Below are positions 25,040 to 33,373 of a stretch of DNA of 64,000 nt, piece after piece. Numbering within the stretch: position 1 is the stretch's first letter; the number at the start of each line of letters is the position of its first letter. This DNA comes from an uncultured Eubacterium sp. (lineage in GTDB: Bacteria > Bacillota > Clostridia > Lachnospirales > Lachnospiraceae), in NCBI GenBank assembly GCA_948579355.1, contig CAPAOV010000002.1, forward strand, positions 1 to 64,000, written 5' to 3'. The notes under the pieces were generated by a model, which made no database searches, had not been told where the DNA came from, and worked only from the letters and a program-made list of their open reading frames with translations. The position numbers were made by a program, and so were the translations under genes.

Positions 25040-26176
25040 ATGGATAAGAAAAATACAAATGTAGAAGACGAACAATTGAAAATCATGACCATTTTACATG
25101 AATTAGTGGAAATCGGGAAAAAGAAAGAAAATGTATTGGAAATGTCGGACATTGATAAGGTATTCACGACTCATGGAATGGAACTGGATGATGAGAAAAC
25201 AGAGAAAGTCTTCGAGTATTTGGAAAATCAGGGAATTGTACCGATGGTTCCGGACAGCGATACGGATGATGATATAATTTTGGATGTGGATGATGAGCCA
25301 ACGGAAGAAGAGCTGGAAAATATTGAGTTGGCAGTTCCGGACGGGGTAAGCATAGAAGACCCGGTGCGTATGTATCTGAAAGAGATTGGTAAAGTTCCGT
25401 TATTGACGGCAGATGAGGAAAAGGAACTGGCGATGCAGATGGAAGCCGGTGATATGAATGCCAAAAAGCGTCTGGCCGAGGCGAATCTGCGTCTGGTTGT
25501 CAGCATTGCCAAACGCTATGTCGGACGCGGCATGTTGTTTCTGGATTTGATTCAGGAGGGCAACCTCGGACTGATTAAGGCCGTGGAGAAATTTGATTAC
25601 CGCAAGGGATATAAATTCAGTACCTATGCCACATGGTGGATTCGGCAGGCAATTACCCGCGCCATTGCGGATCAGGCGAGAACCATCCGCATTCCGGTGC
25701 ATATGGTGGAAACAATTAATAAATTAATCCGCGTGCAGCGCCAGCTTTTGCAGGAATTAGGACGGGAACCGTATCCAGAAGAAATTGCGGTGAAAATGAA
25801 TTTACCGGTAGAGCGGGTTCGCGAGATACAAAAGATTTCACAGGAGCCGGTTTCGTTAGAGACGCCAATCGGGGAAGAGGAAGACAGTCATCTGGGCGAT
25901 TTCATTCAGGATGATAACGTTCCCGTACCGGCAGAGGCAGCAGCCTTTACGTTGTTAAAAGAACAGTTAGTCGAGGTGCTGGGAACGTTGACGGAGCGGG
26001 AGCAGAAAGTGTTGTGCCTGCGTTTCGGTCTGGACGATGGCAGGGCCAGAACATTGGAAGAAGTAGGCAAAGAATTTGATGTGACAAGGGAACGGATTCG
26101 CCAGATTGAGGCAAAGGCGCTCCGCAAATTGCGACATCCGAGCAGAAGCAGAAAATTAAAGGATTATTTGGATTAA
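25040..26176 (+). CDS. rpoD: RNA polymerase primary sigma factor (sigma-A/RpoD)
   Basis: Directs RNA polymerase to housekeeping promoters. The start is the second ATG (MDKKNTNVED), with GGAGG at 25029-25033. The first 100 residues are an acidic region 1.1. Then come region 1.2 (EDPVRMYLKEIGKVPLLT), region 2 (NLRLVVSIAKRYVGRGM, QEGNLGLIKAVEKFDY, KFSTYATWWIRQAITRAIADQ), region 3, and region 4 (LTEREQKVLCLRFGLDDG, EEVGKEFDVTRERIRQIEAKALRKLRHPSR). About 378 residues. The many 17-bp TTG.../TATAAT promoters in the window match this factor. Confidence 0.96.
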   Translation: MDKKNTNVEDEQLKIMTILHELVEIGKKKENVLEMSDIDKVFTTHGMELDDEKTEKVFEYLENQGIVPMVPDSDTDDDIILDVDDEPTEEELENIELAVPDGVSIEDPVRMYLKEIGKVPLLTADEEKELAMQMEAGDMNAKKRLAEANLRLVVSIAKRYVGRGMLFLDLIQEGNLGLIKAVEKFDYRKGYKFSTYATWWIRQAITRAIADQARTIRIPVHMVETINKLIRVQRQLLQELGREPYPEEIAVKMNLPVERVREIQKISQEPVSLETPIGEEEDSHLGDFIQDDNVPVPAEAAAFTLLKEQLVEVLGTLTEREQKVLCLRFGLDDGRARTLEEVGKEFDVTRERIRQIEAKALRKLRHPSRSRKLKDYLD

Positions 26177-26177
26177 G

Positions 26178-26888
26178 ATGCATAAGATAGAACTGTCAAA
26201 GAGAATGAAAATGAATGCGGATTTGATTCCGGAGGGCTGTGCTCTGGCGGATATCGGCTGCGACCACGGCTATGTATGCATTGAGCTGGCAAAAAAGAAT
26301 TGGTGCCGCAAAATAATTGCCATGGATGTAAACAAAGGCCCGCTGGCGATTGCCGGAAAAAATATCAGTCAGGCGAATCTGCAGGATAAGATAATGTGCC
26401 GGATAAGCGATGGACTGCAGGAATTGGAGCCGGATGAAGTAAATACAATACTGATTGCCGGTATGGGAGGTATGCTTGTCAGCCGTATTCTGCAGGCAAA
26501 ACCGGACGTTGTGGCAGGGTTGGACACGTTAGTGTTACAGGCGCAATCCGACTGGCGCACATTGCGAGAGACGATTTGGAAACTTGGTTTTTTAATCGAA
26601 ACCGAGTGCGTTTGCGAAGAGGCGGGAAAATACTATCTGGCAATCCGTGCCGTGCGGGGAAAAGAAGATGTGCCTTATACGGAAGAAGAGTGTACATATG
26701 GACGGCTGCTTCCAAAACAAAAAAATGAACTCCACCGGCAGTATTTGTCGCAGGAATTTCAAAAATGGGAAAAAGTTATCGTTTCTTTGCGGAAACATGA
26801 GACAGAGGAGGCTGAGAAACGCCGCGTTGAACTTCTTTCGGAGCAGAATGCGATACGGTGGATTTTGAAACAATATTATGGAGGGTAA
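26178..26888 (+). CDS. trmK: tRNA (adenine(22)-N(1))-methyltransferase
   Basis: SAM-dependent enzyme that methylates A22 in tRNA. The 236 residues have the class I methyltransferase core: CALADIGCDHGYVCIELA (SAM loop), IAMDVNKGPLAIAGKNI, CRISDGLQEL and the signature IAGMGGMLVSRIL. The C-terminal helical domain (LLPKQKNELHRQYL...) is typical of TrmK. It starts one base after the rpoD stop and overlaps the possible upstream extension of the next gene, so it is part of the dgt-rpoD run. Confidence 0.93.
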   Translation: MHKIELSKRMKMNADLIPEGCALADIGCDHGYVCIELAKKNWCRKIIAMDVNKGPLAIAGKNISQANLQDKIMCRISDGLQELEPDEVNTILIAGMGGMLVSRILQAKPDVVAGLDTLVLQAQSDWRTLRETIWKLGFLIETECVCEEAGKYYLAIRAVRGKEDVPYTEEECTYGRLLPKQKNELHRQYLSQEFQKWEKVIVSLRKHETEEAEKRRVELLSEQNAIRWILKQYYGG

Positions 26889-26892
26889 GGAT

Positions 26893-28542
26893 ATGACGGT
26901 GAAAATTAACGGAGAAAATATTCCGGTTCGTGAAGAAATGACTTTATATGACCTGAGTAAATTGTATGAAGACAGGTATGAATTTCCCATTATTGTTGCC
27001 AAAGTGGATGGTGTGATACAGGAATTATATCATCATGTTCAGGACGGCAGTACCATTTCTTTTTGTACAACACAGAATAATGACGGTAAGCGCGCCTATA
27101 TCCGCGGTATGTCGATGATGTTGTTAAAAGCAGTTTATTCTGTCGTTCCCAAAGGCCGGATTGAGAAAGTGACGATTGATTTCTGTCTGGACAGCGGTTA
27201 TTTTTGCCGTATTCAGGGAGACATTGATTTGAACGAGGCGCTGTTGGAGCAAATAGAAGAGAAGATGAAAGAGCTTGTAAAAGAGGATATCCGTTTTCGG
27301 AAGCGGGTCATCCGCACGCGGGACGCCAAACAATTATTTGCCTCTCTCGGTATGATGTACAAAAGTAATCTCATGGAATACCGTACTAATTCGAGAACTA
27401 CCGTATATGATTTAGGTAACTTTACCGACTATTTTTATGGAGCAATGCCGTATAGCACGGGAATTTTAAAATATTTTAAGTTACAATTATTTCAAGAGGG
27501 ATTTGTGTTTATTGTTCCGAAAAAAGAGGCGCCTACGACAATGCCGGGATTCCATCCGAGTCTGAAGCAATACCATACGATGCAGATGGCCAATGAGTGG
27601 TGCAGAAAAATGCAGGTTTCGACGGTTGGCGAACTGAATAAAATTGTTGTCGAGGGCGGTTTGCAGGAATTAATGCTGACACAGGAAGCGCTGCACGAAA
27701 AGAGCATTGCCGATATTGCCGTCGACATTGCCAAACGTGGATGCCGGATAGTCACGATTGCCGGTCCGTCTTCTTCCGGAAAGACAACATTTTCTTACCG
27801 GTTATCGACACAGTTGAAAACTCTCGGTCTGCGTCCCCACCCGATTGCGCTGGACGATTATTTTGTGAACCGTGAGGATACGCCGAGAGATGAAGATGGA
27901 AATTATGATTATGAGAGTTTAGAAGCAATTGATACAAAACTCTTTAACGAACATCTGACCAGTCTGTTAGACGGAAAAGCGGTTCAGTTACCGACCTTTA
28001 ATTTTATAACGGGTTTGCGTGAGTACGACAAACCGCTGTTGCAGATGGGAAACGATGATATATTGATTCTGGAGGGCATTCACGGACTGAATGATAAACT
28101 AACGTTTTCGATTCCGAGAGAAGACAAATATAAAATTTACATTAGCGCACTGACTACACTGAATCTGGATTCGCACAATCGTATTCCGACAACGGAAGCC
28201 CGTCTGCTGCGGAGGATGATTCGCGATGCCAGAACGCGGGGCAATTCGGCGCAAAAGACGATTTCCATGTGGAATTCTGTGCGGCGCGGGGAGAGTAAAA
28301 ATATTTTTCCATTTCAGGAAGAAGCGGACGCCATGTTCAATTCGGCTCTGATTTATGAACTCGCAGCGATGAAATTATATGCCGACCCGCTGCTGTTTCA
28401 GGTGCCGCAGGATTGTGCCGAATATGCCGAGGCACAGCGGTTATTAAAATTTTTAGGTTACTTTCTGCCGATTGACCCGCATAATGTTCCGTTAAATTCT
28501 ATCTTGCGGGAATTTATCGGCGGTGGTATATTACTAGGGTGA
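26893..28542 (+). CDS. TGS-domain nucleoside kinase (uridine kinase-like)
   Basis: 549 residues from the ATG at 26893, preceded by GGAGGGTAAGG. An N-terminal TGS domain (about 1-60) is followed by a region like the second additional domain of threonyl-tRNA synthetase. A phosphoribulokinase/uridine kinase domain begins near 295 with Walker A GPSSSGKTTF, then DDYFVNREDTPRDEDG and ILEGIHGLN. This fused architecture is common in clostridia and is predicted to phosphorylate a nucleoside; the substrate is not proven. The last codons contain the promoter of rnpB, and the stop codon overlaps the first bases of that RNA. Confidence 0.88.
   Translation: MTVKINGENIPVREEMTLYDLSKLYEDRYEFPIIVAKVDGVIQELYHHVQDGSTISFCTTQNNDGKRAYIRGMSMMLLKAVYSVVPKGRIEKVTIDFCLDSGYFCRIQGDIDLNEALLEQIEEKMKELVKEDIRFRKRVIRTRDAKQLFASLGMMYKSNLMEYRTNSRTTVYDLGNFTDYFYGAMPYSTGILKYFKLQLFQEGFVFIVPKKEAPTTMPGFHPSLKQYHTMQMANEWCRKMQVSTVGELNKIVVEGGLQELMLTQEALHEKSIADIAVDIAKRGCRIVTIAGPSSSGKTTFSYRLSTQLKTLGLRPHPIALDDYFVNREDTPRDEDGNYDYESLEAIDTKLFNEHLTSLLDGKAVQLPTFNFITGLREYDKPLLQMGNDDILILEGIHGLNDKLTFSIPREDKYKIYISALTTLNLDSHNRIPTTEARLLRRMIRDARTRGNSAQKTISMWNSVRRGESKNIFPFQEEADAMFNSALIYELAAMKLYADPLLFQVPQDCAEYAEAQRLLKFLGYFLPIDPHNVPLNSILREFIGGGILLG
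28504..28532 (+). promoter_or_regulatory. rnpB promoter inside the end of the kinase gene
   Basis: TTGCGG (28504-28509), a 17-bp spacer and TATATT (28527-28532), with the predicted start about 7 bases later, exactly where the terminal stem of RNase P RNA begins. Confidence 0.7.
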
Positions 28543-28886
28543 GTAGCACAGGTGCTCGCGGCCGTTCCGGCAGCGGAACGGGTGAGGAAAGTCCGAGCTT
28601 CACAGGGCAGGATGCCGGATAACGTCCGGTGGAGGCGACTCCCAGGCCAGTGCAACAGAAATAAACCGCCATGTATAACCATGGTAAGGGTGGAATGGCG
28701 AGGTAAGAGCTCACCGCCTTTCTGGTAACAGAAAGGGCACATGTAAACCCCATCCGAAGCAAGACCGAACAGAGAGCGATACGGCGGCCCGTCGTGCTTT
28801 CGGGTAGGTCGCTAAAGCCTGTTGGTAACAGCAGGATTAGACAGATGAGCATCCAACGACAGAACTCGGCTTATCGTGCTACTCAC
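28539..28886 (+). ncRNA. rnpB: RNase P RNA
   Basis: Catalytic RNA that matures the 5' ends of tRNAs. The terminal P1 stem is GTGAGTAGCA (28539-28548) with TGCTACTCAC (28877-28886). Universal blocks are all present: GAGGAAAGTCCGAGCTTC near 28582, the CAGTGCAACAGAAATAAACCGCC region near 28650, GGTAAGGGTGGAATGG, and the 3' block ACAGAACTCGGCTTAT. The length of about 348 nt and these motifs fit an ordinary bacterial type A-like RNA. Its first four bases overlap the stop codon of the kinase gene. No T-run terminator is seen after it, so transcription may continue into the M29 peptidase gene. Confidence 0.97.
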
Positions 28887-28932
28887 TTTAGTAAAAATGA
28901 AATTTTCCCTGTGGGAATAGGAGTTTAGAGAG

Positions 28933-30921
28933 ATGAAAGAACGTTATCAATTGGCAAAAACAAGGATTTTAGAACTTCCGGCGGAAGTAAAGGGAGATTA
29001 TAGAGCGTTTCTCATTTCCATCTCGAATTTGTTTAAGACAATTTTTGAAGTAAATGAGACAGACAGCCCAACATTACAACAATATAAGGAGTGGAATGAA
29101 AGTTTATATGCGGATTTATCGGGAGACGCCTATCGTTCTTCTTTTGCCAATCCCGCCTATAGCGTCGCCTGTTTTGGTGAGAAAACAGGGCCTTATATCA
29201 GTTGGTATGCCGCCCGTGCGCGTGACGCCGTGACAGCGGCATATGAAAAGGATGAAGAAGAGATTGTTTTGTGTATGGAACTTTTCCTGCAGGCAGTCAC
29301 CGTATTGGAAGAAGAAGAGGAGCCGGAACGTTTTCTCAAAGAAATCATGTATTATTATATACATGATTATGCGGAAAGACAGATGGAGAAAAAGATACGC
29401 GGCATGCTCTGCTTCTCACCGGAGGGAATTTATGATATCGTAATGAATAGTGACTTTTCCGATATCTGCTATCTCTACCGTTATGGAGAGTATATTACCG
29501 ATAATGAGATTACAATGGCAGAGTATTTGCAAGCCATGCCGGAAGAAACTCTGGCAGCCATGGCCCGCACTTATACGCAGGGATACTGCAAAGGTTTTGA
29601 GGCTGCAGGTATTGACCTCTCGAAGAAAAAAACTGTACAAATACGGTATCATATTGGTTTTGAGCCAATGGTGCGTCAGGCGGTTTTGCAATTCAAAGAG
29701 ATGGGATTACAGACGGTATTTACAAGAACAACAAATACAAAAGCAGTCGGCGTAGTCAGTACTGCGCCCAATAAGCAATATTTGTATGACCACCGCTACG
29801 ACGACGCGCTCTGTCTGAATCGGGCAATCGTACGGGAACGATTGAAGATGGCCGAAAAAGTCTTTGAAAAATATAAAGAAGAGGCTTCCGTATATGCCGG
29901 ACCGGCAGTGATTGAAGTATTTGGTGAAACTCTTTTTTCGCCGGAGACAAAAAAAGAAAATCCGGCTTATACAAAGGAACAGGAAACGATGAGTGTGGAA
30001 TACACGAGGGATTTTTCACTCATACAAAACCGCTATATCCCGCAGGAGCAGTACAGCTTTACGATTATCGCTTATCCGATACCGGAAATCGGAGAAGATT
30101 TTAAAGAAATCTTTGAGGCGACAGTGGAGGTCAATACGCTGGATGTGAAAGAATATGAAAAAATACATCAGGCGCTGATTGATGCGTTGGATGAGGGCGA
30201 GTATGTACAGGTGACAGGAAAGGGGAATAACCGCACCGATATGCGTATCCGGCTTCATGAGAAAAGTGATGCCGCACATCAGACAAACTTTGAAAATTGT
30301 CTGGCGGATGTCAATATTCCGGTCGGCGAGGTATTTACATCTCCGGTTTTAAGTGGTACGGAGGGACTGCTTCATGTGACGCAGGTCTATCTGAATGAAC
30401 TCCGTTATGAAAATCTGGAAATCACTTTTGACGATGGAATGATTGAGAGCTATACATGTACCAATTATGAAAACGAGGAAGACAATAAAAAGTATATAAA
30501 AGAGAATGTCCTCCACAATCGTGACACGCTGCCACTTGGCGAATTTGCCATTGGCACGAATACAAAGGCGTACCGTATGGGGCGTAAATTTGGCATTGAG
30601 GCTAAATTACCGATTCTGATTGCCGAAAAAACCGGCCCGCATTTTGCGGTAGGGGACACGTGCTACTCGATGAGTGAAGACGTGGTATTGCATAATCCGG
30701 ATGGCAAAGAGATTGTTGCCAAAGAAAATGAATGTTCGGCTTTGCGGCATACGGATATCGCAAAAGCATATTTTAACTGTCATACGGACATTACGATACC
30801 GTACGACGAATTAGGTGATATCGTTGTCTTTACAAAATCTGGGAAATCCATTACACTGATAAAGCAGGGAAAATTTGTTCTGTCGGGAACGGAACAATTA
30901 AATGAAGCGCTTGCTGAATGA
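28933..30921 (+). CDS. M29-family aminopeptidase with long N-terminal extension
   Basis: Metallo-aminopeptidase of the thermophilic-aminopeptidase (M29) family. The C-terminal 370 or so residues carry the family motifs: TGKGNNRTDMRIRL, VNIPVGEVFTSPVLSGTEGLLHV (metal Glu), HNRDTLPLGEFAIGTNTKAY (metal Glu), AEKTGPHFAVGDTCYS (metal His) and HTDITIPYDELG. Canonical members are about 400 residues; this one has 662, with about 250 extra N-terminal residues, mostly helical, that I cannot assign. AGGAG precedes the ATG. The stop overlaps an upstream in-frame ATG of purE, which may be translationally coupled. Confidence 0.88.
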   Translation: MKERYQLAKTRILELPAEVKGDYRAFLISISNLFKTIFEVNETDSPTLQQYKEWNESLYADLSGDAYRSSFANPAYSVACFGEKTGPYISWYAARARDAVTAAYEKDEEEIVLCMELFLQAVTVLEEEEEPERFLKEIMYYYIHDYAERQMEKKIRGMLCFSPEGIYDIVMNSDFSDICYLYRYGEYITDNEITMAEYLQAMPEETLAAMARTYTQGYCKGFEAAGIDLSKKKTVQIRYHIGFEPMVRQAVLQFKEMGLQTVFTRTTNTKAVGVVSTAPNKQYLYDHRYDDALCLNRAIVRERLKMAEKVFEKYKEEASVYAGPAVIEVFGETLFSPETKKENPAYTKEQETMSVEYTRDFSLIQNRYIPQEQYSFTIIAYPIPEIGEDFKEIFEATVEVNTLDVKEYEKIHQALIDALDEGEYVQVTGKGNNRTDMRIRLHEKSDAAHQTNFENCLADVNIPVGEVFTSPVLSGTEGLLHVTQVYLNELRYENLEITFDDGMIESYTCTNYENEEDNKKYIKENVLHNRDTLPLGEFAIGTNTKAYRMGRKFGIEAKLPILIAEKTGPHFAVGDTCYSMSEDVVLHNPDGKEIVAKENECSALRHTDIAKAYFNCHTDITIPYDELGDIVVFTKSGKSITLIKQGKFVLSGTEQLNEALAE

Positions 30922-30935
30922 AAGGAGAAAAAGAC

Positions 30936-31448
30936 ATGGCAAAAGTAGGAATTTTAATGGGAAGCGATTCGGACCTTCCTATTATGAAAAAGGCGGCAGA
31001 AATGTTGGAAAAGTTTGGGATTGAGTATGAGATGACGATTATATCGGCACACCGCATGCCGGATACGTTTGTCGAATATGCAGCCGGAGCGGAAGAGCGG
31101 GGGATTGAAGTTATCCTTGCCGGCGCTGGAGGGGCCGCTCATTTACCGGGTATGTGCGCTGCACTTTTTGATTTGCCGGTAATTGGTATTCCTATTCACA
31201 CCAAAAGTCTTGGCGGCGTCGACAGTTTATATTCGATTGTGCAGATGCCATCCGGAATTCCGGTTGCCACCGTGGCAATTGACGGAGCGGCGAATGCTGC
31301 TATTTTGGCGGCAAAGATTTTGTCCGTAAGTGACAAGGAACTCCGCACCAAATTGAAGAAGTATAAACAGGAGATGAAAGAAGGAGTCCTTGCCAAAGCA
31401 GACAAATTGGATTCGTTAGGTTATGAGGAATATATCAGGCAGATGTAA
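30936..31448 (+). CDS. purE: N5-carboxyaminoimidazole ribonucleotide mutase
   Basis: Class I PurE of de novo purine synthesis, which moves the carboxylate of N5-CAIR to C4. The start at 30936 has AAGGAG upstream (170 residues). KVGILMGSDSDLPIM, TIISAHRMPDTFVEYA, ILAGAGGAAHLPGM and VIGIPIHTKSLGGVDSLYSIVQMPSG form the CAIR-binding site. The family's usual partner purK is not adjacent. The gene converges on the dacA-type gene and overlaps its 3' end by 14 bp. Confidence 0.95.
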   Translation: MAKVGILMGSDSDLPIMKKAAEMLEKFGIEYEMTIISAHRMPDTFVEYAAGAEERGIEVILAGAGGAAHLPGMCAALFDLPVIGIPIHTKSLGGVDSLYSIVQMPSGIPVATVAIDGAANAAILAAKILSVSDKELRTKLKKYKQEMKEGVLAKADKLDSLGYEEYIRQM

Positions 31449-32631
31449 GCATAAATAGTTTGCCAATTGCCTGTAGCAAGAGGTCGGTATAACCGGCCTT
31501 TTCTACTTCCTGACAGGAGAGAATCGGTACGCTGCCGAGTTCTTTTCCCTCATACTTATAGTGGATTCTCCCTATTTCCTGACCGGAGGTGATAGGAGCT
31601 TCCAGCGAATGATAAGTAATTTTTCTCTCTATCTTTTTCTTCTCATAGTCTTTAATAAAAGTATGTGAAAATTTTGTTTTCGGATATACATCCACATAAG
31701 ACGGTATCCCGTTTTTTATTTTTCTCTTCTCCCACTTTATATCCGAGTAATCATCCTCGTATACAGAACAGTTGGCAAAACCATAATCCAAAAGGGCCTG
31801 TGCCTCGCTGAAGCGTACTTTGTGGTCGGGAGCGGCCATGACAACGGCAATTAAATCCATACCATTTCTTTTGGCTGTGGCGCTGAGGCAGTATTTGGCT
31901 TTGCTCGTGGAACCGGTTTTTAATCCGGTAATGCCATCGTAAAAGCGCACTAATTTATTTGTGTTTGTCAGTCCAAATGTAGATTCACCTTTTTTTGTCT
32001 TGTGAACAATCGAATCCATCCATACCGTCGAATATTGGGAAATCTGCGGATGTTTCATAATCAGTTCGCGGGACATCAGAGCAACGTCATAGGCGCTGGA
32101 ATAGTGTCCGCTTTTAATATCATCATCCAGACCGGTACAATTTTTAAATTGCGTATGTTTCATCCCCAGCTCTTTTGCTTTCTGATTCATCATCTTCACA
32201 AAAGCCTGTTCGGAACCGGCTATTTTTTCAGCCATGGCAACGGCGGCGTCGTTGGCGCTGGCGATACTGATACATTTAATCATCGTTTGTACCGTCTGCG
32301 TTTCGTTTGGCTCTAAAAACACCTGTGAGCCTCCCATGCCGGCGGCATATTCACTGACCGATACTTCATCGTCAAGGGAGATTTTTCCCTCATCAAGCGC
32401 TTCAAAAATTAAATTAAGCGTCATAATCTTAGTGATGCTGGCAGGCACTAGTTCTTTGTCCTTGTCCTTTTCCGTAATAATCTCGCCTGTATTTCCCTCC
32501 AATAAAACAGCGGACTTTGCCGTCACAGACACGGCAGAGCCGGAAACTGTATTTGCCCTGACAGGAATCGAAAAGAAAACAGCGGACAGCAGGAATAAAA
32601 ATATTCCCAAACACCCTTTCCATTTTTGCAT
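31435..32631 (-). CDS. D-alanyl-D-alanine carboxypeptidase (DacA/PBP5 family)
   Basis: Trims the terminal D-Ala from peptidoglycan stem peptides at the outer face of the membrane. The 398 residues start at the ATG 6 bases after GGAGG, with a signal peptide (CLGIFLFLLSAVFFSIPVRA). The penicillin-binding motifs are in order: SITK (in VPASITKIM), SAN (in SIASANDAAVAM) and KTG (in GLKTGSTSKA). The domain at about 300-370 and a C-terminal amphipathic tail (LLLQAIGKLFML) match PBP5-like proteins that anchor to the membrane. It converges with purE, overlapping 14 bp. Confidence 0.93.
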   Translation of the reverse strand: MQKWKGCLGIFLFLLSAVFFSIPVRANTVSGSAVSVTAKSAVLLEGNTGEIITEKDKDKELVPASITKIMTLNLIFEALDEGKISLDDEVSVSEYAAGMGGSQVFLEPNETQTVQTMIKCISIASANDAAVAMAEKIAGSEQAFVKMMNQKAKELGMKHTQFKNCTGLDDDIKSGHYSSAYDVALMSRELIMKHPQISQYSTVWMDSIVHKTKKGESTFGLTNTNKLVRFYDGITGLKTGSTSKAKYCLSATAKRNGMDLIAVVMAAPDHKVRFSEAQALLDYGFANCSVYEDDYSDIKWEKRKIKNGIPSYVDVYPKTKFSHTFIKDYEKKKIERKITYHSLEAPITSGQEIGRIHYKYEGKELGSVPILSCQEVEKAGYTDLLLQAIGKLFMLTSA

Positions 32632-32662
32632 TGTAACCTCCATTCCGGCGCGTAGCGACGAG

Positions 32663-32691
32663 ATTGTATCTATCTCCCCCGAACTAACCAA
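32663..32691 (-). promoter_or_regulatory. Sigma-A promoter for the carboxypeptidase gene
   Basis: On the minus strand TTGGTT (32686-32691), 17 bp, TACAAT (32663-32668), 32 bp from the start codon at 32631. The -35 box is weak. Confidence 0.5.
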
Positions 32692-32749
32692 AAGACATTC
32701 TTCTGTTGTCAGTGTATGCGCGGCCCGATGCGAATATGCCTAGGGTAAT

Positions 32750-33294
32750 CGCTTAATCATTTATCATTTTCAGGGCAGCGGGGGTATCATGCGGTATCTC
32801 GTCCGGTATCCACTCCCAACGAAAAATACATTATTTCTTTTGTTTACAGAAATCTTTCGCCGCCCCTCGCAAAACTTGCTGTCTGCAATGTCGTTTTTTC
32901 CTGACTTTTGCAGCATTGACCGCTCGCCGGTTCTTATGCACCACCTTTTGTTACTAATTACTGCGGGTGGCACCAAAGGTGCCGATTCGGGGAAGAGGGC
33001 TGCAAAAAACAAATATATTTGCTTTTGCCACCCCTCTTCCCCGAACAGATGCTTCGCATCTGCCCGCAGTAAAAAGATAATCGTTCTGGTGGTGCATTAG
33101 CACCGCTGCGTAGCGGTCTAGTGCAAACGGGCTGTCAAAAGTCAGGAAAAACGACAGCAGACATCTCAGACAAATGCTCGGGCGGCGCTCTGTAAACGAA
33201 AGAAACAATAATTTTTCGGGGAGTGATACAAGGACAACGATACCGCATGATACCCGCGTACTGTACATATTCGGGGGAGATGAATGATTGAGCG
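32750..33294. repeat. Long inverted-repeat element, copy A (full-length form)
   Basis: An intergenic palindrome of about 545 bp. It is bounded by CGCTTAAT (32750-32757) and ATTGAGCG (33287-33294), then GGTATCATGCGGTATC against GATACCGCATGATACC. Arms of about 150 bp (around 32785-32940 and 33120-33260) match each other in inverted orientation with short mismatched bulges. The middle holds smaller nested hairpins: TGCACCACC/GGTGGTGCA, ACTGCGGG/CCCGCAGT, GGCACC/GGTGCC, TTCGGGGAAGAGG/CCTCTTCCCCGAA and CAGATGC/GCATCTG. Copy B at 58462-58795 has the same arms in the opposite orientation. No transposase is present. It fills the gap 32632-33373, in which no gene is supported. Confidence 0.85.
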
Positions 33295-33373
33295 ATTGTT
33301 CTGGAATATGACCGTCATCAATTGACAGGTATCGCATATAATGATACTATTTTACTAAAAATGGAGGGGCAAT

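Noticed and set aside
26893..28542. Kinase gene as a threonyl-tRNA synthetase
   Set aside because: Only the TGS and editing-like regions are shared; there is no class II synthetase core, and a uridine-kinase Walker A is present.
32789..33100. A 103-codon frame inside repeat copy A that resembles a frame inside copy B (both contain FFPDFCSIDRSPVL)
   Set aside because: The resemblance follows from the shared DNA. Many differences between the copies change amino acids, the frame has no ribosome site, and the DNA is a palindrome, so coding is unlikely.
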